The translations under genes and the position numbers were made by a program. This document shows positions 25,701-32,831 of a stretch of DNA of 32,831 bases, one piece after another. Positions within the stretch are counted from its first letter, which is position 1. Every line of letters starts with the position of its first letter. Source of the stretch: JBKHBQ01 sp046542305. Its GTDB lineage: Bacteria; Bacteroidota; Bacteroidia; Bacteroidales; 4484-276. The notes beneath the pieces were generated by a model. That model searched no databases. It was not told the origin of the DNA and saw only the letters and a program-made list of their open reading frames with translations. The DNA is taken from assembly GCA_046542305.1 (NCBI GenBank), contig JBKHBQ010000006.1, positions 1 through 32,831 of the forward strand. Direction: 5' to 3'.

Positions 25701-25970
25701 GATTTCATTCACTTCATCCACTTTGGTGATGCAAATGCGCTTGATCCTTCCATCCACCAGCATTTCGCAGGCGCCGCATTTGCCGATGCCGCATTCGAGG
25801 CTCCGGTTGCGGTTGCGAAGGCTGTGGCTGTGTACCGGAAATCCGGCCTGGTGCAGGGCGGCAGCGATGGTGAATCCCTTTTCACCTTCGATCTGCTGCC
25901 CGTTATATGTAAATTTAATTTTATCAACTTTAGGTACTTCAAGAATAGGATGCGTTTCGATCTTATGCAT
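22737..25970 (-). CDS. Fused FAD/iron-sulfur amine or imino-acid oxidoreductase (HcnABC-like)
   Basis: A 1077-residue soluble protein that joins several redox units. In order: a [2Fe-2S] ferredoxin domain (about 15-95; C60, C65, C68, C80), an FAD/NAD-binding unit (GAGPAGLA at 121-128 and GAGNIGY at 268-274), an eight-cysteine ferredoxin (C461, C467, C470, C474; C495, C498, C501, C505), a BFD-like [2Fe-2S] unit (C606, C608, C642, C647), and a C-terminal DAO-type FAD oxidase domain from about 706 (AGGGIGGSALFRYLAEAG). These correspond to the gamma, alpha and beta subunits of HcnABC, octopine/nopaline oxidase and D-hydroxyproline dehydrogenase, plus an extra ferredoxin. Oxidation of an amino or imino acid is inferred; the substrate is unknown. 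It has its own -7 box and a downstream terminator. Confidence 0.88.
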   Translation of the reverse strand: MHKIETHPILEVPKVDKIKFTYNGQQIEGEKGFTIAAALHQAGFPVHSHSLRNRNRSLECGIGKCGACEMLVDGRIKRICITKVDEVNEIREIPKDYIPVREQPDEHKAVNVYKTQVAIVGAGPAGLACREELNKQGVHNIVIDNNDKIGGQFLMQTHQFFFFEKEKKFGGMRGFDIAQTLAGDDHTGIFLNSTVWDILEGKRLAVKNISTEEIYYVDADFLVVASGAVPFLPAFENDDLPGVFTAAVVQKMMNNEFTLLGKNILTVGAGNIGYLTSYQLMQAGANVKAIVEAMPREGGFPVQANRVRRLGIPIMTSKILLKAIPNQDHTGIVGAVVADCENFKPIPGTERVIDGIDAINICTGLVPDDQLLIKGKELFGRKVYGAGDAIRIGEGTSAVLRGKQVAYEILEDLGARYDYDQYLALSKEYIDSQQHPVRVVENPFMPASERAAEKPFVLIDCLYGFACNPCEFACPHDAIHKTSTSTVPHIDFDKCIGCMQCVYQCPGLAIFGYNLNKDWLFLPIEYEVEENAEVYLADNNGKKLGEGVVEKILRKSNKTHVARVKSLDLHGEALMQVRGFIVKKNFPGPVELKENKNDIATEQFVCHCDDVKLDEILEVVGDRKFISVDEVKHTTRLGMGACRGKRCIKRLKQTLAPSGISIVGEPTPRGPLSNQLSMGELYPKKVADQVITTVNGKKPQKVEVRSLVAGGGIGGSALFRYLAEAGMKPLLINYGRGASWRNIAGGRPNFSLPELSDIAGKNLDIFRELQDIRNIDFRPIDYVTFAHDDEMYKALEASMAWSDAEMIDPADFPKRITPFFNKNLNTYQAALITHNCWQATPGKVVDVIRQIGIDKGGSIQEDCQLIDVHKEDGKYRVLVKTHDKEYLEYHTEYFINALGPQGDQFAKKLGLETGIYPVKHQAFITRRLPFMGVNNIPLPMMIDRRKYKGFTAVYGQQLGETGQIIGCASPQVEPMETDKNLKINSKDFLEIVSEVFVDWMPELSSVGFQAVWAGYYVEPRMILDPDAGLFIGLRGQGFMLGQYLAKMYVDKMTGKDVPAYFDRLTLKGDGLLEKAFK

Positions 25971-26034
25971 TTCAGCCTGGTTTTTTAGATTTAGAATTTG
26001 TGTTTGCTGTTAAACATTGTGAAAAAAATAACAG

Positions 26035-26042
26035 CAAAAATA
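26035..26042 (-). promoter_or_regulatory. Candidate -7 box for the fused oxidoreductase gene
   Basis: The minus strand reads TATTTTTG, matching TAnnTTTG, 64 bases before the ATG at 25970. It lies in an AT-rich 177-base gap after the peptidase-domain gene. No clear -33 box was seen. Confidence 0.42.
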
Positions 26043-26147
26043 TCCCAAATAGTATTATGCCAGGCAGTAAAGGGTCATTTTTACCCTGTTAAAATATGCC
26101 CTGTTTGAAATTGTAAGCAGATGATGGCGCGGGGCACTGCACAAGCG

Positions 26148-29100
26148 TTATTCGACGGCAATTTTTCTGATGAAGGTTTCACCGCCTGAAATGATATGCA
26201 GCAGGTAAATCCCCGGCTGAAGGCTCCGTACATCGATTTCCACCGTGCCATTTCCCGGCTGGTCGGTATGTTTGCTGATCCGGCCGTAGAGATCGTACAG
26301 CAGGATTTCGGAAGATGCCGGTAAACCTGAGATGTAAATGATAGTGCTTGCCGGAGAAGGATACACGCTGATCTGCCGTGATAGCAACGTTTCGGATGCG
26401 GTGGCTGTGTACATTGCATTCATCACTGAAATCCCGTCTTCCTTAAAGACAAAACCATCCGGAAAACTCACATCAAACCCGGGTTCGAATACGAAGGTTT
26501 GCCTGGTGGAAGGAATGTAAAGGCGATATGTAATCTTCTCATCCGGCGCCATGCCATCCTTTGACGGCGTTAGCGGATCATCGGCAAAAACCACCAGTGG
26601 TGCAGGATTGTTAGCATCGACTTTTGTGATCCCGCAACATAGTCCACCGGAATCGAATGCACCGATCAGCACTCCGTTTGATAAGCCGTCAATATTGTGT
26701 CCGATACTGATGATGTGCGATTCCGCCGTAGCAGTAACATCATTCCAGGGTCCCTCTGGGGTTGATTCCTGAGGATTTTCCACCGCGCCGGCTGCAGCAC
26801 AAGCGGGAAACGTAATTTGATTTTCCGAATCGAGATAGATCATATATGCCGATCCCGGTGTGAGCACATTCAGCGTATTGATCCCCTGTTCAGGCCACAA
26901 CACCCCGGTGCCGGCAATATCCTTCATGATCACCAGGCTCTGTCCGAACTGCGAAGTGATCACGGAAGTGGGGACAGTGCATTCTGAAAGCACCGGAAAA
27001 ATGCTCCATCCCGAAGTTAAGTCCAGGGTGTTGTCCGTTGCTTCCAGTCCGCGCAGTTCAAGGCTGGCCTGCGTGGCCATCTTAATTTTATAACCTTTAT
27101 GGCTGTTCCAGTTGCCGATGGTGTTAATGTTCTCCACAGGCCAGAATATGTTATTCATTTCCTGCAAAATGATCATCTCATCGATCACGGGCTGCATTAC
27201 CTGTTCGATGTCGGTGTTTACCGGTTCCACATAGCTTGAAATTCCATGCCACCCCTGCTCCAAGACGATGGTTTGTTCGGTGGCCTCTATGATCCCGATG
27301 TAGGTTTCGCGTACCAGCGTATCGTAAAGGTTGCCGTCAGAAACAATCAGCCTGATGCTGTAGGTTCCCGTTTCGCTGTAGGTATGCTCCGGGTTTCTTT
27401 CTGAAGAGGTATTTGTATCCCCGAAATCCCAAAGCCACGAAACAATGCTGTCGGAAGGATTCGAAAGGTCGGTAAACTGAATGGGATAGCCGGTAATGAA
27501 GGTTTCAGGCTCGGCAGTGAAATTCGACACGGGCTGATAGGGGCCGTTTGCACATGCCAGCAGCGGAGCGGCAGAAGCGTTGCCGTCGGTATCCACTCCC
27601 TGAATTTCGATGATTTGCACACCTTCGGGCAGGTTGAGGCTGCTAACGGAAACCTGGTATGTCCCCGGGCCGTTCACAGGGATTTGCGTGATCAATTCAC
27701 CGCTGTTCCGGCTTGTCTTGCTTTGTGTGGGTTTGATGGTGATCACCCTTTCGACCCAGGCATTGCCCTGCGCGCCGGGATGAAGGTCGTAATCCTGGAT
27801 CTGCGGCGGGTTATCGTACCAGTTAATGATTTTGTCCACCCGTTCACCGGATGCCGGATCCATGAAATCCACGTAAGAGGTTTGAACCGCAGCGCAATTT
27901 TCCGCTGTGGCCACATAGCTGATTTCCACTTGATGCGAACTGGCCGTAACAAAATGGCCGAGGGTATCGTCGTCGGGCCCCACCTGATAGAGCAGCATTA
28001 CCACATCTGCCGAATCCCTCAGGCTGGCAGCAATATCATGATAAACATTGTGGCTGCCTTCGGTTGAAGTTGGAGGGCGGTTGAAATGATGGTCCACGTC
28101 AAAACCGGTGGTTATTCCCGGATCGTTGTCGAGTTGATCCCGGGCTGCCTGTTCAAGATCGGCGTCGCTGGTTCCGTCGGATCCGGTATTGGCATCCCTG
28201 GCGAGTTTCTGAGCCAGCTCTTCCACGGTCATGCCGGCGGTTTGCGATTCGGGATACCGTTGTGCAAGCCATTTCAGGCAACTGGCCATGGCCGACGGGC
28301 CGCACGCCATGCCGCTCACATCATTGCCATTCCGGTCGATAAATTCCACTTCGTACTGATCGATGGGTTCGAGTTCACGTTCATAGGTCCAGCCGCCAGC
28401 CGGGATGGGTGGGGGCGCCCACCTGAGTTCGATTTCACCGGTATTTTCTTCTGATACTTCCAATTCAAAGGAAATGCTGTCGTTATCCAGGGCTTTTCCT
28501 GCAAAGGTTTCTGACGATCCGATGTTTACTTCAGGTGCAAGCGGGGTTTTATCGATGCGGATACTTCTTTGTCCGGTGAGCAAACGGCCGAATTCATCCT
28601 CCATTTCCACCTTCAAATCCACATTCATTTCAGCGATATCCGAAACATCCCACACGAGCGACCAGCCGTTTCCGCTGCCAATGGGCTGGGTGGTACTGTA
28701 ATGTTTGCTTGTGCCGTCGCTGTCTGTACCGATCGGTATCCAGGTGCCTGAACTGGCAGCCCTGTAGTAAAAGGTGGCGGCACTGATCAGATCCTGGTAT
28801 ATTTCGGCTGCTGCCGCGATTTCCACATAATTCCCGGAAATCACTTCACCCTCATTTGGGGTAAGGAAGATCACTTCCGTGGGATGCAGAATGTTTACCG
28901 TAACTATTTCGCTGCTCATTTCGGCCGATTTGATCAGCCGGATATCAGCCGGACCCTCGGGCAGGTCCGGCAGGTTAAAATGAACCCGGTTGTTTGTCCA
29001 GTAGGTGATGATATCTGTATAGAGGATGTTGTTGATCTCTACGCCGGCATCGGCAGTCTGCTCACCAAAATCCGCACCCAAAATTCTGATATTCTTCCCG

Positions 29101-29837
29101 GGATATGCGGTTTGATCGGAAATAATTTCGATCACCGGTGGAGTTTCCGCCGGCTGGCCAAACAGTGCGAAGCTCAGGTTCAGGTCATTTTGCGAGCCGC
29201 CGCCCCAGTCGATCTGGGATCCTGCAAGCCATGTATCCGATCCGGGGATGCCAAATCCTCCGCCGGGGTTACGCCAATGGTATTCAAATCCGGCCGTGCC
29301 GGCCTGCTTGCTCCAGAACCACTGACCCTCATGCAGGAACGACATAACCGGCTGCACGCTCAACCAGTAATGTCCTTCCGGAAGTTCAAGCGGCGGATCA
29401 AGAGTAATTTCCAGGTTCCCGCTGGAATCAGCAGAAACAGGAAGCTCGTAATAAAAATGGATTTGCGGACCGGGTGCACCATTCTGATTCTCGAAAATAT
29501 ATACATGCGCCCATTCTGCAATGCCTCCATCGGGTGAATAATATCCCGTAACGGAAACCGTACTGATAAGCCATGGTATCCCTGCCGGAACCGTAAAATC
29601 GTCGGCTGCCTGACAGGTGTATGTGGAGTAATCCACGTAATACTGGCTGTGTATTCCCGCTTCGTCAGAGGGATCACCGAGTTGACTGAATAACATTTCC
29701 CGGGTATCTTCCGGGTGGAAAGTATTATTTTGCTGTGGTGCTTTCACAAGCAGATCAGGGTTCTGGGCATGAGCCGGCATAACACCTGAAACAAGCAGCA
29801 CAAGCACAATTAATGCTGAGGTAAACGATTGATTCAT
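26148..29837 (-). CDS. T9SS-exported protein with an embedded C39-like cysteine peptidase domain
   Basis: Secreted protein of 1229 residues. Signal peptide (about 1-24, ending PAHAQ); N-terminal beta-sandwich (about 75-228); IPT/TIG-like domain (about 233-316); Ig-like region (about 320-432); peptidase-like domain (about 488-700) with candidate catalytic C512 in MACGPSAMASCLKWL and H628 in LGHFVTASSHQ, and an aspartate at 660 in DFMDP; PKD domain (about 768-850, WLWDFGDTNTSSERNPEHTYSETGTYSIRL); a module of about 285 residues shared with the next protein (857-1142); and a sorting domain (about 1153-1229, VYPSPASTIIYI to the end). C39-like peptidases cut peptides after a Gly or similar site in other systems, but no substrate is evident here. 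Inserting one among Ig/PKD modules suggests a surface protease or a self-processing protein. Confidence 0.85.
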   Translation of the reverse strand: MNQSFTSALIVLVLLVSGVMPAHAQNPDLLVKAPQQNNTFHPEDTREMLFSQLGDPSDEAGIHSQYYVDYSTYTCQAADDFTVPAGIPWLISTVSVTGYYSPDGGIAEWAHVYIFENQNGAPGPQIHFYYELPVSADSSGNLEITLDPPLELPEGHYWLSVQPVMSFLHEGQWFWSKQAGTAGFEYHWRNPGGGFGIPGSDTWLAGSQIDWGGGSQNDLNLSFALFGQPAETPPVIEIISDQTAYPGKNIRILGADFGEQTADAGVEINNILYTDIITYWTNNRVHFNLPDLPEGPADIRLIKSAEMSSEIVTVNILHPTEVIFLTPNEGEVISGNYVEIAAAAEIYQDLISAATFYYRAASSGTWIPIGTDSDGTSKHYSTTQPIGSGNGWSLVWDVSDIAEMNVDLKVEMEDEFGRLLTGQRSIRIDKTPLAPEVNIGSSETFAGKALDNDSISFELEVSEENTGEIELRWAPPPIPAGGWTYERELEPIDQYEVEFIDRNGNDVSGMACGPSAMASCLKWLAQRYPESQTAGMTVEELAQKLARDANTGSDGTSDADLEQAARDQLDNDPGITTGFDVDHHFNRPPTSTEGSHNVYHDIAASLRDSADVVMLLYQVGPDDDTLGHFVTASSHQVEISYVATAENCAAVQTSYVDFMDPASGERVDKIINWYDNPPQIQDYDLHPGAQGNAWVERVITIKPTQSKTSRNSGELITQIPVNGPGTYQVSVSSLNLPEGVQIIEIQGVDTDGNASAAPLLACANGPYQPVSNFTAEPETFITGYPIQFTDLSNPSDSIVSWLWDFGDTNTSSERNPEHTYSETGTYSIRLIVSDGNLYDTLVRETYIGIIEATEQTIVLEQGWHGISSYVEPVNTDIEQVMQPVIDEMIILQEMNNIFWPVENINTIGNWNSHKGYKIKMATQASLELRGLEATDNTLDLTSGWSIFPVLSECTVPTSVITSQFGQSLVIMKDIAGTGVLWPEQGINTLNVLTPGSAYMIYLDSENQITFPACAAAGAVENPQESTPEGPWNDVTATAESHIISIGHNIDGLSNGVLIGAFDSGGLCCGITKVDANNPAPLVVFADDPLTPSKDGMAPDEKITYRLYIPSTRQTFVFEPGFDVSFPDGFVFKEDGISVMNAMYTATASETLLSRQISVYPSPASTIIYISGLPASSEILLYDLYGRISKHTDQPGNGTVEIDVRSLQPGIYLLHIISGGETFIRKIAVE
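26412..27269 (-). other. Shared C-terminal module, copy A
   Basis: Residues 857-1142 of the peptidase-domain protein align with residues near the C-terminus of the neighbouring repeat protein (30191-31036). Shared landmarks in order are GW-GISS near the start, DIE-VM-P, INT--NWNS--GY-IK, a Leu-Thr-x-GW step, GINTL-VL--G-AY-I, ITFP, VIGAFD or LIGAFD, and YRPST or YIPST shortly before the sorting domain. Confidence 0.7.
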
Positions 29838-29849
29838 AATACGTATTAT
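29836..29849. repeat. 14-base palindrome at the start of the peptidase-domain gene
   Basis: ATAATACGTATTAT is its own reverse complement and includes two bases of the start codon (ATG at 29835-29837, minus strand). It could fold over the start or bind a dimeric protein. A palindrome this AT-rich can arise by chance in a promoter region. Confidence 0.4.
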
Positions 29850-29873
29850 TAGGTTAATTATAATTCAATATAT

Positions 29874-29915
29874 AAAAAAAAAGGGGATACCTCATCAGCA
29901 TCCCCCGTTTTTTTT
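29874..29915 (-). terminator. Intrinsic terminator after the repeat-protein gene
   Basis: GGGGAT at 29883-29888 pairs with ATCCCC at 29900-29905 around an 11-base loop. An A run lies on the left side and a T run (29908-29915) on the right, so it could act on both strands. It begins 2 bases beyond the stop codon at 29918-29920 and would end the minus-strand transcript before the next gene. Confidence 0.75.
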
Positions 29916-29917
29916 GG

Positions 29918-32831
29918 CTATTGTATCACCAATTTTTCAATGTGGGTGATGTTGTGCCGGGTAATCTTCAATAAGTATACCCCCACAGGATAATCTGACA
30001 AATTCAGTTTTACCGTTCCGTGCTGCTGGTTGAAATCCTTGATGCGTTCACCGTACATATTAAGCAGTTGAAGATCGAATGAAGCATTCCGATCAGTCGG
30101 GAAATAAATATTTACCAGTCCGCGTGTCGGGTTAGGATAAACTTGAGGTTGTTGTTTTTCTGCGACAATAACCTGGTTCATCTGGGAAGATTTAACCACA
30201 GATAACCCATGCTCTCCGAAAAGATATTCATCACCTGGATCGAGTATGCCAACCTCATTGGTGGAAGGTCGGTATACCTTGAATGTCACCTGTTCGCCAT
30301 CCTCCATGCCCGGTCCTTCCTTTCCATATTTATCATATGCGTTCACAGAAAGGGCCACCTCTTTTCCGGCATCCGTAACTTCTACCCAACCGGCACAAAT
30401 CCCTTCCTGATCGAAAGCACCGATCACATCGCCTACAGAAATTTCTGCCAGCGCATCCCTGGTAAAGACAAAAATGTGCGTGCCGGGTGTGGGCAACACC
30501 TCATTCCATGGTGTAACATTTTTCCTTTCCGGTTTCGGGTTGATCAATCCAAGTTTCAGCACAGGCTCAGGGAAGGTGATCGTGCAGTCGGCATTTACCC
30601 TTATGAAATATGCTTTCCCGCTTTCGAGCACCTGCAGGGTGTTGATGCCGTACGCAGGATAATACATAAGGTATCCCGCAACCTCTTTCACAATCACAAG
30701 CTCCCCGGCAATAGAAGCCACCGCATCTGCCACTGCAACATCACCTTTTACAGGAACGGGCACAAGGTTCCATCCGGCTGTTAAATTCACGGAATTTCCG
30801 GTCAGCGGATTTCCGCAGATATTCAGCGTAACGGCATTTTCCAGCTTGATAACGTAACCATCTTCACTGTTCCAGTTACTGAGCGTATTGATGCTGTAAT
30901 CCGGCGCGAAGATGCCGTTCAACGGGTTGTACATGATGACCAGATCATTCAGTGCAGGATCCATTACGGTTTCAATGTCTGCTTCAAAAGGCTGGATGAA
31001 ACTGGAAATGCCACTCCAGCCTGCAGGAATTTCAAGCTGCTGTACCTGACCAATGGTCAGCGTCAGGCATTCCTGCGCGGCAACCGTACACGGATCAACG
31101 GGTTCTGCCGTCAGGCAAAGTCCGGCAACGCCAAGGGCGATATCGCCGGTGCCCGGTGTGTAGCATGCATCCTCAGCGGAAGCATCATCGAAAGTGCCGT
31201 CGCCATTGGTAGTCCAGAGCAGGCTACCGTAATTGGCAGCCGTGGCATCGATGCAGAAGGTTTCGCCTTCGCAGATCACGGCATCCCCGAGCGGTGCAAT
31301 GGTTGGAAGTGACCGGATGGTCAGGATCATGCAATCAGTGGCTGTGATCGAGGCAGGTGGAACGGGATACGCATTCAGGCAAAGCTGAACCGTGCCGGTG
31401 GAAATATCTGCAGGCCCCGGCGTATAAACCGGATTGAGCAGACTGGCGTTGTCAAATGTTCCATCGCCAGCGGTTGTCCATTCCAGCGACTCGTAATTAT
31501 CAGCCGTCGCGCCCGTCAGCGATGCGGATCCTCCTTCACAGATGTCCTGATCGGGACCTGCATAAGCTACCGGAGCCACTTCAATGTAAATGGTCATACA
31601 ATCACTTGCCGCTACAGAACACGGATCAAGCGGTTCTGCCGTGAGGCAGAGTTCCACAAATCCATTTCCGGTGTCAACAGTACCGGGTGTGTAGGTAGCC
31701 TGCAGCAGGGTAGCGTCATCAAAGCTGCCGTCGCCGGCGGTTGTCCATAGCAGCGAACTGTAATTTTCAGCGGTGGCGTTCACGAGTGTGTAGAAGCCGC
31801 CTTCGCCAATCGTTACATCACTGCCGGCAAATGCTTCAGGCAGGCTTTGTATGGTAAGCTGCATGCAATCTGTTGCTGCTGTAGTGCAGGGATCGCAGGG
31901 TTCAGACACCAGGCAGATCTCAACCGTACCATTGGCCAGATCCTGAACACCCGGTGCGTATGTTGCTGTTAAAATACCCGTGTCGTCGAAGGTGCCGTCA
32001 CCGGTAGAATACCAGTAGAAGTTGCACGCATTTTCAACGAATCCGTTAAGCTGATGGGTTCCATCCTCGCAAACTACCGCATCCCCGCCTGCATTGGCTG
32101 ATGGCAACGGCTGAATATTCAACATAAAGCACTCCAGCGCTGCAACCGTACAGGGATCTATTGACTCAGCCGAAAGGCATAATTCAACAGTGCCGGCGGC
32201 CAAATCACCGTCGCCCGGAGTATAGCAGGGATCCTCGATGCCGATATCATCGAAGGCTCCGTCGCCGCTGGTAAACCAGGTCAGCGAGGCATAATCTGCG
32301 GCGGTCGCATTGATGCAATAGGGAAGCATATCCTCGCAAATGGTGACATCTTCCATTGGCATTACAGTGGCCTGAGGTTGTATGGATAATGTGAGGCAAT
32401 CGGTCGAGGCAACCGCACAGGGATCACAGGGATCTGCCGTGAGGCACAGCTCCACTGATCCATTAGCCAGGTCACCCGCACCGGGTGTATAAACTGCGGC
32501 AAGCAAGGCGGGATCGTCAAAGGTTCCGTCTCCACCGGTCGACCAGAAGTACCCGCAGGCATTTTCCACACTGCCGTTCAGGGTGAACGATCCGCTTTCA
32601 CAGATCACAGCATCATCACCTGCCAGGGCTAGCGGCGCTTTCTGAATGGTAAGTATCAGACATTCGGTGGCAACGACAGTACAAGGATCCAAGGGTACTG
32701 CGGTCAGACAAAGTTCCACCGTTCCGCTGGCAATATCCTGCGCACCCGGCGTATAGCACGGATCTTCGAGGGAGGCATCATCAAAGCTGCCGTCGCCATT
32801 GGTTGACCATGCAAAAGAATCTGCGTTTTCC
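29918..32831 (-). CDS. Large T9SS-exported repeat protein (N-terminus beyond window)
   Basis: The open frame has no stop up to the window edge, so about 970 residues are visible and the N-terminus is missing. The GTG at 32719 lies inside a repeat and is not a real start. The visible part holds six complete tandem repeats of 88-89 residues and part of a seventh, then the module of about 282 residues shared with the neighbouring protein, and a C-terminal sorting domain (about the last 75 residues, VYPNPTRGLVNIYF to GVYLLKITRH and the end). Repeats carry a GDGTFDD motif, YTPG, and a VELCL...DPC...DC pattern. The repeats look like surface adhesin-type beta-sandwiches; the binding partner is unknown. 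It ends at an intrinsic terminator. Confidence 0.85.
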   Translation of the reverse strand, partial: ENADSFAWSTNGDGSFDDASLEDPCYTPGAQDIASGTVELCLTAVPLDPCTVVATECLILTIQKAPLALAGDDAVICESGSFTLNGSVENACGYFWSTGGDGTFDDPALLAAVYTPGAGDLANGSVELCLTADPCDPCAVASTDCLTLSIQPQATVMPMEDVTICEDMLPYCINATAADYASLTWFTSGDGAFDDIGIEDPCYTPGDGDLAAGTVELCLSAESIDPCTVAALECFMLNIQPLPSANAGGDAVVCEDGTHQLNGFVENACNFYWYSTGDGTFDDTGILTATYAPGVQDLANGTVEICLVSEPCDPCTTAATDCMQLTIQSLPEAFAGSDVTIGEGGFYTLVNATAENYSSLLWTTAGDGSFDDATLLQATYTPGTVDTGNGFVELCLTAEPLDPCSVAASDCMTIYIEVAPVAYAGPDQDICEGGSASLTGATADNYESLEWTTAGDGTFDNASLLNPVYTPGPADISTGTVQLCLNAYPVPPASITATDCMILTIRSLPTIAPLGDAVICEGETFCIDATAANYGSLLWTTNGDGTFDDASAEDACYTPGTGDIALGVAGLCLTAEPVDPCTVAAQECLTLTIGQVQQLEIPAGWSGISSFIQPFEADIETVMDPALNDLVIMYNPLNGIFAPDYSINTLSNWNSEDGYVIKLENAVTLNICGNPLTGNSVNLTAGWNLVPVPVKGDVAVADAVASIAGELVIVKEVAGYLMYYPAYGINTLQVLESGKAYFIRVNADCTITFPEPVLKLGLINPKPERKNVTPWNEVLPTPGTHIFVFTRDALAEISVGDVIGAFDQEGICAGWVEVTDAGKEVALSVNAYDKYGKEGPGMEDGEQVTFKVYRPSTNEVGILDPGDEYLFGEHGLSVVKSSQMNQVIVAEKQQPQVYPNPTRGLVNIYFPTDRNASFDLQLLNMYGERIKDFNQQHGTVKLNLSDYPVGVYLLKITRHNITHIEKLVIQ
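30191..31036 (-). other. Shared C-terminal module, copy B
   Basis: Copy of the module at 26412-27269, here between the tandem repeats and the sorting domain. It reads GWSGISSF near its start, then INTLSNWNSEDGYVIKL, LTAGWNLVPVPV, GINTLQVLESGKAYFI and ITFP, and further on GDVIGAFDQEGICAG and YRPSTNEVGI. No family name known to me fits it with certainty. Confidence 0.7.
31049..32831 (-). repeat. Tandem protein repeats of 88-89 residues (about 264-267 bases)
   Basis: Six full repeats and a partial seventh follow each other without linkers. A repeat runs approximately AGxDxxICEG...W-TxGDGTFDD...YTPGxxDxAxGxVELCLxAxPxDPC...DCxxLxIQ. Most carry a cysteine in the ICEG position and two in DPC and DC/EC. 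Exceptions are the fourth full repeat, where ICEG reads IGEG, and the fifth, where DPC is lost (VPPAS). Protein similarity is clear while DNA has drifted, so the array is old. Confidence 0.85.

Noticed and set aside
24072..25988. A 638-codon open frame on the + strand opposite the fused oxidoreductase gene
   Set aside because: It is antisense to a gene with clear cofactor motifs along its full length, has His/Phe/Gly-rich composition typical of shadow frames, and shows no recognisable domain.
32719..32719. Apparent GTG start of the repeat protein gene
   Set aside because: The codon is the valine of a repeat (TVELCL) and the frame stays open with repeat-like sequence to the window edge, so the real start is outside.
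31049..32831. The regular 264-267 base period as a CRISPR array or DNA-level satellite
   Set aside because: The unit is coding, with conserved protein sequence and diverged DNA, and lacks short identical repeats with unique spacers.

Overview
The window comes from a member of the Bacteroidota, most likely an environmental member of class Bacteroidia. The evidence is the gliding genes gldD and gldE next to ssb, three secreted proteins ending in Por/type IX secretion (T9SS) sorting domains, LytTR and beta-propeller two-component proteins, and starts that lack a Shine-Dalgarno site but have TAnnTTTG-type -7 boxes upstream. No rRNA, tRNA, CRISPR array or intact insertion sequence was seen.

Left third (1-11400), mostly housekeeping. 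An exbD-tonB pair on the + strand is followed by a short relic of an AAA ATPase gene. A minus-strand run then holds a DUF1232 protein, pyruvate kinase and an IPExxxVDY-like protein (one operon), an arginine decarboxylase-type PLP enzyme, gldD, gldE and ssb. Divergent from ssb lie a TPR sensor histidine kinase and metF on the + strand.

Middle (11400-22500). A small T9SS cargo protein, a soluble histidine kinase whose PAS domain carries four closely spaced cysteines, an unknown exported protein and a SAM methyltransferase are on the + strand. An OB-fold membrane protein faces them. Next comes a compact six-gene minus-strand operon, read from 22457 down to 15665: tetraheme cytochrome lipoprotein, monoheme cytochrome lipoprotein, DUF5777 beta-barrel, YceI-like protein, double-propeller histidine kinase and LytTR regulator. 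Overlaps and very short gaps suggest co-transcription. This is the best candidate in the window for an uncharacterised system: a signal-controlled cell-envelope redox or carrier module.

Right third (22700-32831). One 1077-residue oxidoreductase fuses the three subunits of an HcnABC/hydroxyproline-dehydrogenase-type complex and adds a two-cluster ferredoxin. Two large T9SS-exported proteins follow, one with an embedded C39-like cysteine peptidase and one with about 88-residue tandem repeats that runs off the window. The two share a C-terminal module of roughly 285 residues that matches no family name known to me.

All calls come from reading the sequence. Family names rest on recognised motifs, not on database searches.
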